Source: Woeseiaceae bacterium (GTDB lineage: Bacteria; Pseudomonadota; Gammaproteobacteria; Steroidobacterales; Woeseiaceae). Taken from it: a stretch of 6,932 nt of DNA. Below the pieces are notes generated by a model. It was given only the letters and a program-made list of their open reading frames with translations, did not search any database and was not told where the DNA came from. Position numbers and translations under genes: made by a program. This document shows, piece after piece, positions 4,714-6,932 of this stretch (position 1 is the first letter of the stretch; every line of letters begins with the position of its first letter). Location of the stretch: NCBI GenBank assembly GCA_013138675.1, contig WTCH01000334.1:1-6932 (forward strand), written 5' to 3'.

Positions 4714-6932
4714 GTCACCCAACTTCTGTCTTATGGCGAACCTCGCTGCTATGGGTTGGCGTAGCGGTACTTGCTATTGTCATTCTGGTAAGCAGACTTC
4801 AGCTCAGTTTCGATCTGAGCGCTTTTTTTCCGCAGCAAACGACGTTGGCGCACGACGTACTGATCGAACAACTTCGTAACGGGCCCGGCTCGCGCCTGAT
4901 TGTCATCGGCATCAACGGTTCCGATCCGCAGCAACTTGCAGAGGTCAGTGGCCAGATGAAGCAGAGTCTGGCGGCTGATCCTGCGTTTGTCGCGGTACTC
5001 AATGGCGAGTTTGACGAAGACGCGACGCAAGCACCCGAACCCGTGAGTAGCTACTACCTGTTATTGCGTGACATCGATTACAGCCGGGAATCCCTGCGTC
5101 AGGCGCTGCAGTGGCGTTTACAGGACCTGGCATTTGGCGGAGGTTCAGCCCTGCTGGAACTCATTGCGCGCGATCCGTTCTTGATCACTCTCGATGTGTT
5201 GCAGCAACTGGTACCCGTCGATATGGATGGCGACTTGTGGTTTTCCGAGGATGGCAGTGCGGTACTCATGGCCGAGACGCATGCCGCAGCCATCGACATT
5301 ACGGCACAGGCTGCCGCGGTACATGCAGTGCGCAGCGCGTTCGCCGCATTGCCTGATGCCGAGACATTAAATCTCGAAATCACCGGTGTTGGCGCGTTCA
5401 GTGTCGAATTACGCGAGACTATCCAGGCAGAGGCGACCAAGCGCAGCATTATGGCGAGCGCTGCGCTGCTGCTGGTCTTACTTGTCGTATTTCGCAACCT
5501 CAGGATGATACTGCTCGCGGCATTGCCTATCGGCATGGGTTTTCTCGCCGCACTCGCGCTCCTGAGTTTGTTATTCGACACTGTGCACGGCATTACCCTC
5601 GCATTTGGCTTCACCTTGCTCGGTGTCGCTATTGATTATCCGCTGCACTTGTTCAGCCATGCTGAGAATGACTCTGGCCGGGAGGCGATCAGGCGCATCT
5701 GGCCGACGATGCGGCTCGGTGTCATCAGCACGGCCATTGCCTATCTCGCCCTCGCATTTTCAGGTTCGCAGGGTCTGGCCCAACTCGGGATATTTACAGC
5801 AGTCGGCGTAACCGTCGCTGTGCTCGCAACTCGCACATGGCTGCCGTTGCTACTTACCGAGCGAAGGACAGTCCAACCTGATAATAGAGAAAAGCCGCTG
5901 GCGCCGACTCTTCGGCCAGCTGCCGCGATCAGCCTGCTGCTCCTCGCTGCAATGACGATCATTTACAATTCCGAATCGGGTTTATGGGATGACAATCTGT
6001 CGAGCCTGAGCCCGGTTCCTGTATCCCGATTGCAGGCGGATCGCGCGCTACGCTCTGCCGCTGTTACTCCTGACTTGCGCTACCAACTGGTATTGCACGA
6101 CGACTCTTTCGAGGCATTGCTGCGGCATAGCGCTGCCGTCGATGACCTTCTGGCAGCGGCCGTTGAGAATGGCCAGCTTGAAGGCTGGCGATCTATAAGT
6201 CAGATACTGCCAAACGAGGAAGATCAACGGCGCCGACAGGATGCCATTCCGTCGCCTGATGGTCTGCAGGGGAACCTGGACTATGCACTCGCCGGGACTC
6301 CGTTTCGCACGGACGCTTTCGAACCGTTCACCACCAGCGCTCAGGCGGCCAAGAACCTCCCGCCACTATTGCCCGATCAATTTACGGACACGCCACTACG
6401 CTCGTGGCTGGCCTCGCATTTACTTCGCATCGACGAGGATTGGGTCGCACTCGTGTCCCTCGTGCGACCGGATGTCAGCAGCCTGAACCGGGAGATTCAG
6501 TCGTGGAACGGTCAGGCTGAGCTTGTCGATCTGCAGGCTTCGTCGATGGTGTTGATGCGCGACTATCGCGCTAGTGCCCGCAATACGATTCTAATCGCGG
6601 CGATGATCATCATCTGCTTGTTGTGGTACGTCCGCGGGCAGCTTCGGCAGACGCTATGGATTGCCTTGACTGTCTCGGCCGCGCTCGCCACGACCGTCGT
6701 GGCCATTAACGCTGTGCATGGCAGCATGACGGTAATTCACCTCGTTGCGTTATTGCTCGTTCTCGGGCTTGGGCTTGACTATGCACTGTTCCTGAGCCGC
6801 ACCGAGCCCGCGTCTCAACAACGTGCAACGGACAAAGGTGTGCTTGCCTGCGCAGCATCGACGACACTTGCCTTTGGCGTCCTGGCCGCATCAACGATAC
6901 CGGTATTGAAATTTCTCGGGCTTACTGTCGCT
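4710..6932 (+). CDS. MMPL/RND-family exporter (C-terminus beyond window)
   Basis: An uninterrupted frame of 741 codons runs from GTG at 4710 to the right edge with no stop. It is a predicted inner-membrane exporter of the MMPL/RND superfamily (COG4258 type). The layout is two repeats. The first has TM1 at about 13-29, a periplasmic domain at about 30-245, and a helix bundle at about 248-382. The second has TM7 at about 403-419, a second periplasmic domain to about 622, then helices at about 625-642, 649-669 and 674-696, with the last ones starting at 710. Charged membrane motifs are GVAIDYPLHLFSH at 305-317 (Asp309) and GLGLDYALFLSR at 686-697 (Asp690), likely proton-relay positions. Relatives are somewhat longer than 741, so I estimate a few tens of residues are missing. 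Its GTG overlaps the LolA-like stop by four bases (GTGA, 4710-4713), implying coupling. It probably exports the lipid-linked aryl product with the LolA-like protein as partner; the cargo is inferred. Confidence 0.92.
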   Translation, partial: MSHPTSVLWRTSLLWVGVAVLAIVILVSRLQLSFDLSAFFPQQTTLAHDVLIEQLRNGPGSRLIVIGINGSDPQQLAEVSGQMKQSLAADPAFVAVLNGEFDEDATQAPEPVSSYYLLLRDIDYSRESLRQALQWRLQDLAFGGGSALLELIARDPFLITLDVLQQLVPVDMDGDLWFSEDGSAVLMAETHAAAIDITAQAAAVHAVRSAFAALPDAETLNLEITGVGAFSVELRETIQAEATKRSIMASAALLLVLLVVFRNLRMILLAALPIGMGFLAALALLSLLFDTVHGITLAFGFTLLGVAIDYPLHLFSHAENDSGREAIRRIWPTMRLGVISTAIAYLALAFSGSQGLAQLGIFTAVGVTVAVLATRTWLPLLLTERRTVQPDNREKPLAPTLRPAAAISLLLLAAMTIIYNSESGLWDDNLSSLSPVPVSRLQADRALRSAAVTPDLRYQLVLHDDSFEALLRHSAAVDDLLAAAVENGQLEGWRSISQILPNEEDQRRRQDAIPSPDGLQGNLDYALAGTPFRTDAFEPFTTSAQAAKNLPPLLPDQFTDTPLRSWLASHLLRIDEDWVALVSLVRPDVSSLNREIQSWNGQAELVDLQASSMVLMRDYRASARNTILIAAMIIICLLWYVRGQLRQTLWIALTVSAALATTVVAINAVHGSMTVIHLVALLLVLGLGLDYALFLSRTEPASQQRATDKGVLACAASTTLAFGVLAASTIPVLKFLGLTVA

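Noticed and set aside
5099..5614. A 171-codon minus-strand frame rich in Ser, Ala and Arg
   Set aside because: It is antisense to the exporter, whose frame is continuous and has membrane helices and the conserved Asp motif; low-complexity composition is typical of a shadow.

Overview
The window reads as a Gram-negative, proteobacterial chromosome segment of fairly high GC, most plausibly gammaproteobacterial. A LolA-type periplasmic carrier, an RND/MMPL-type exporter and Sec signal peptides all imply a cell with a periplasm and outer membrane. The taxon is inferred from gene content only. There are seven protein genes, no RNA genes, no mobile element and no CRISPR. Both edge genes are cut by the window.

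The layout is two divergent operons around a short promoter region at about 2378-2470. Leftward (minus strand) are a chorismatase of the FkbO/Hyg5/XanB2 family, a YwnB-like NAD(P)-binding protein with an apparent signal peptide (ATGA overlap with the chorismatase), and, after a 61-bp gap, a secreted protein of unknown function that runs off the left edge. Rightward (plus strand) are an acyl carrier protein, an adenylate-forming acyl/aryl-ACP ligase, a LolA-like periplasmic protein and a large MMPL/RND-family exporter that runs off the right edge. Spacing is tight throughout: a 10-bp gap, a 32-bp overlap and a 4-bp overlap.

Together these look like one end of an aryl-polyene (xanthomonadin-like) pigment locus. 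The inferred flow is as follows. The chorismatase makes a hydroxybenzoate from chorismate. The ligase activates it and loads it on the ACP. Ketosynthase, ketoreductase and dehydratase enzymes, not present here and perhaps beyond the right edge, extend it. The exporter and the LolA-like protein then move the lipid-linked product to the outer membrane. The chorismatase carries Gly243, Cys330 and Glu337 at spacings that match, from memory, the residues typifying the 3-hydroxybenzoate-forming Hyg5 type rather than the FkbO type. The least expected element is the signal-peptide-bearing Rossmann protein co-transcribed with the chorismatase.
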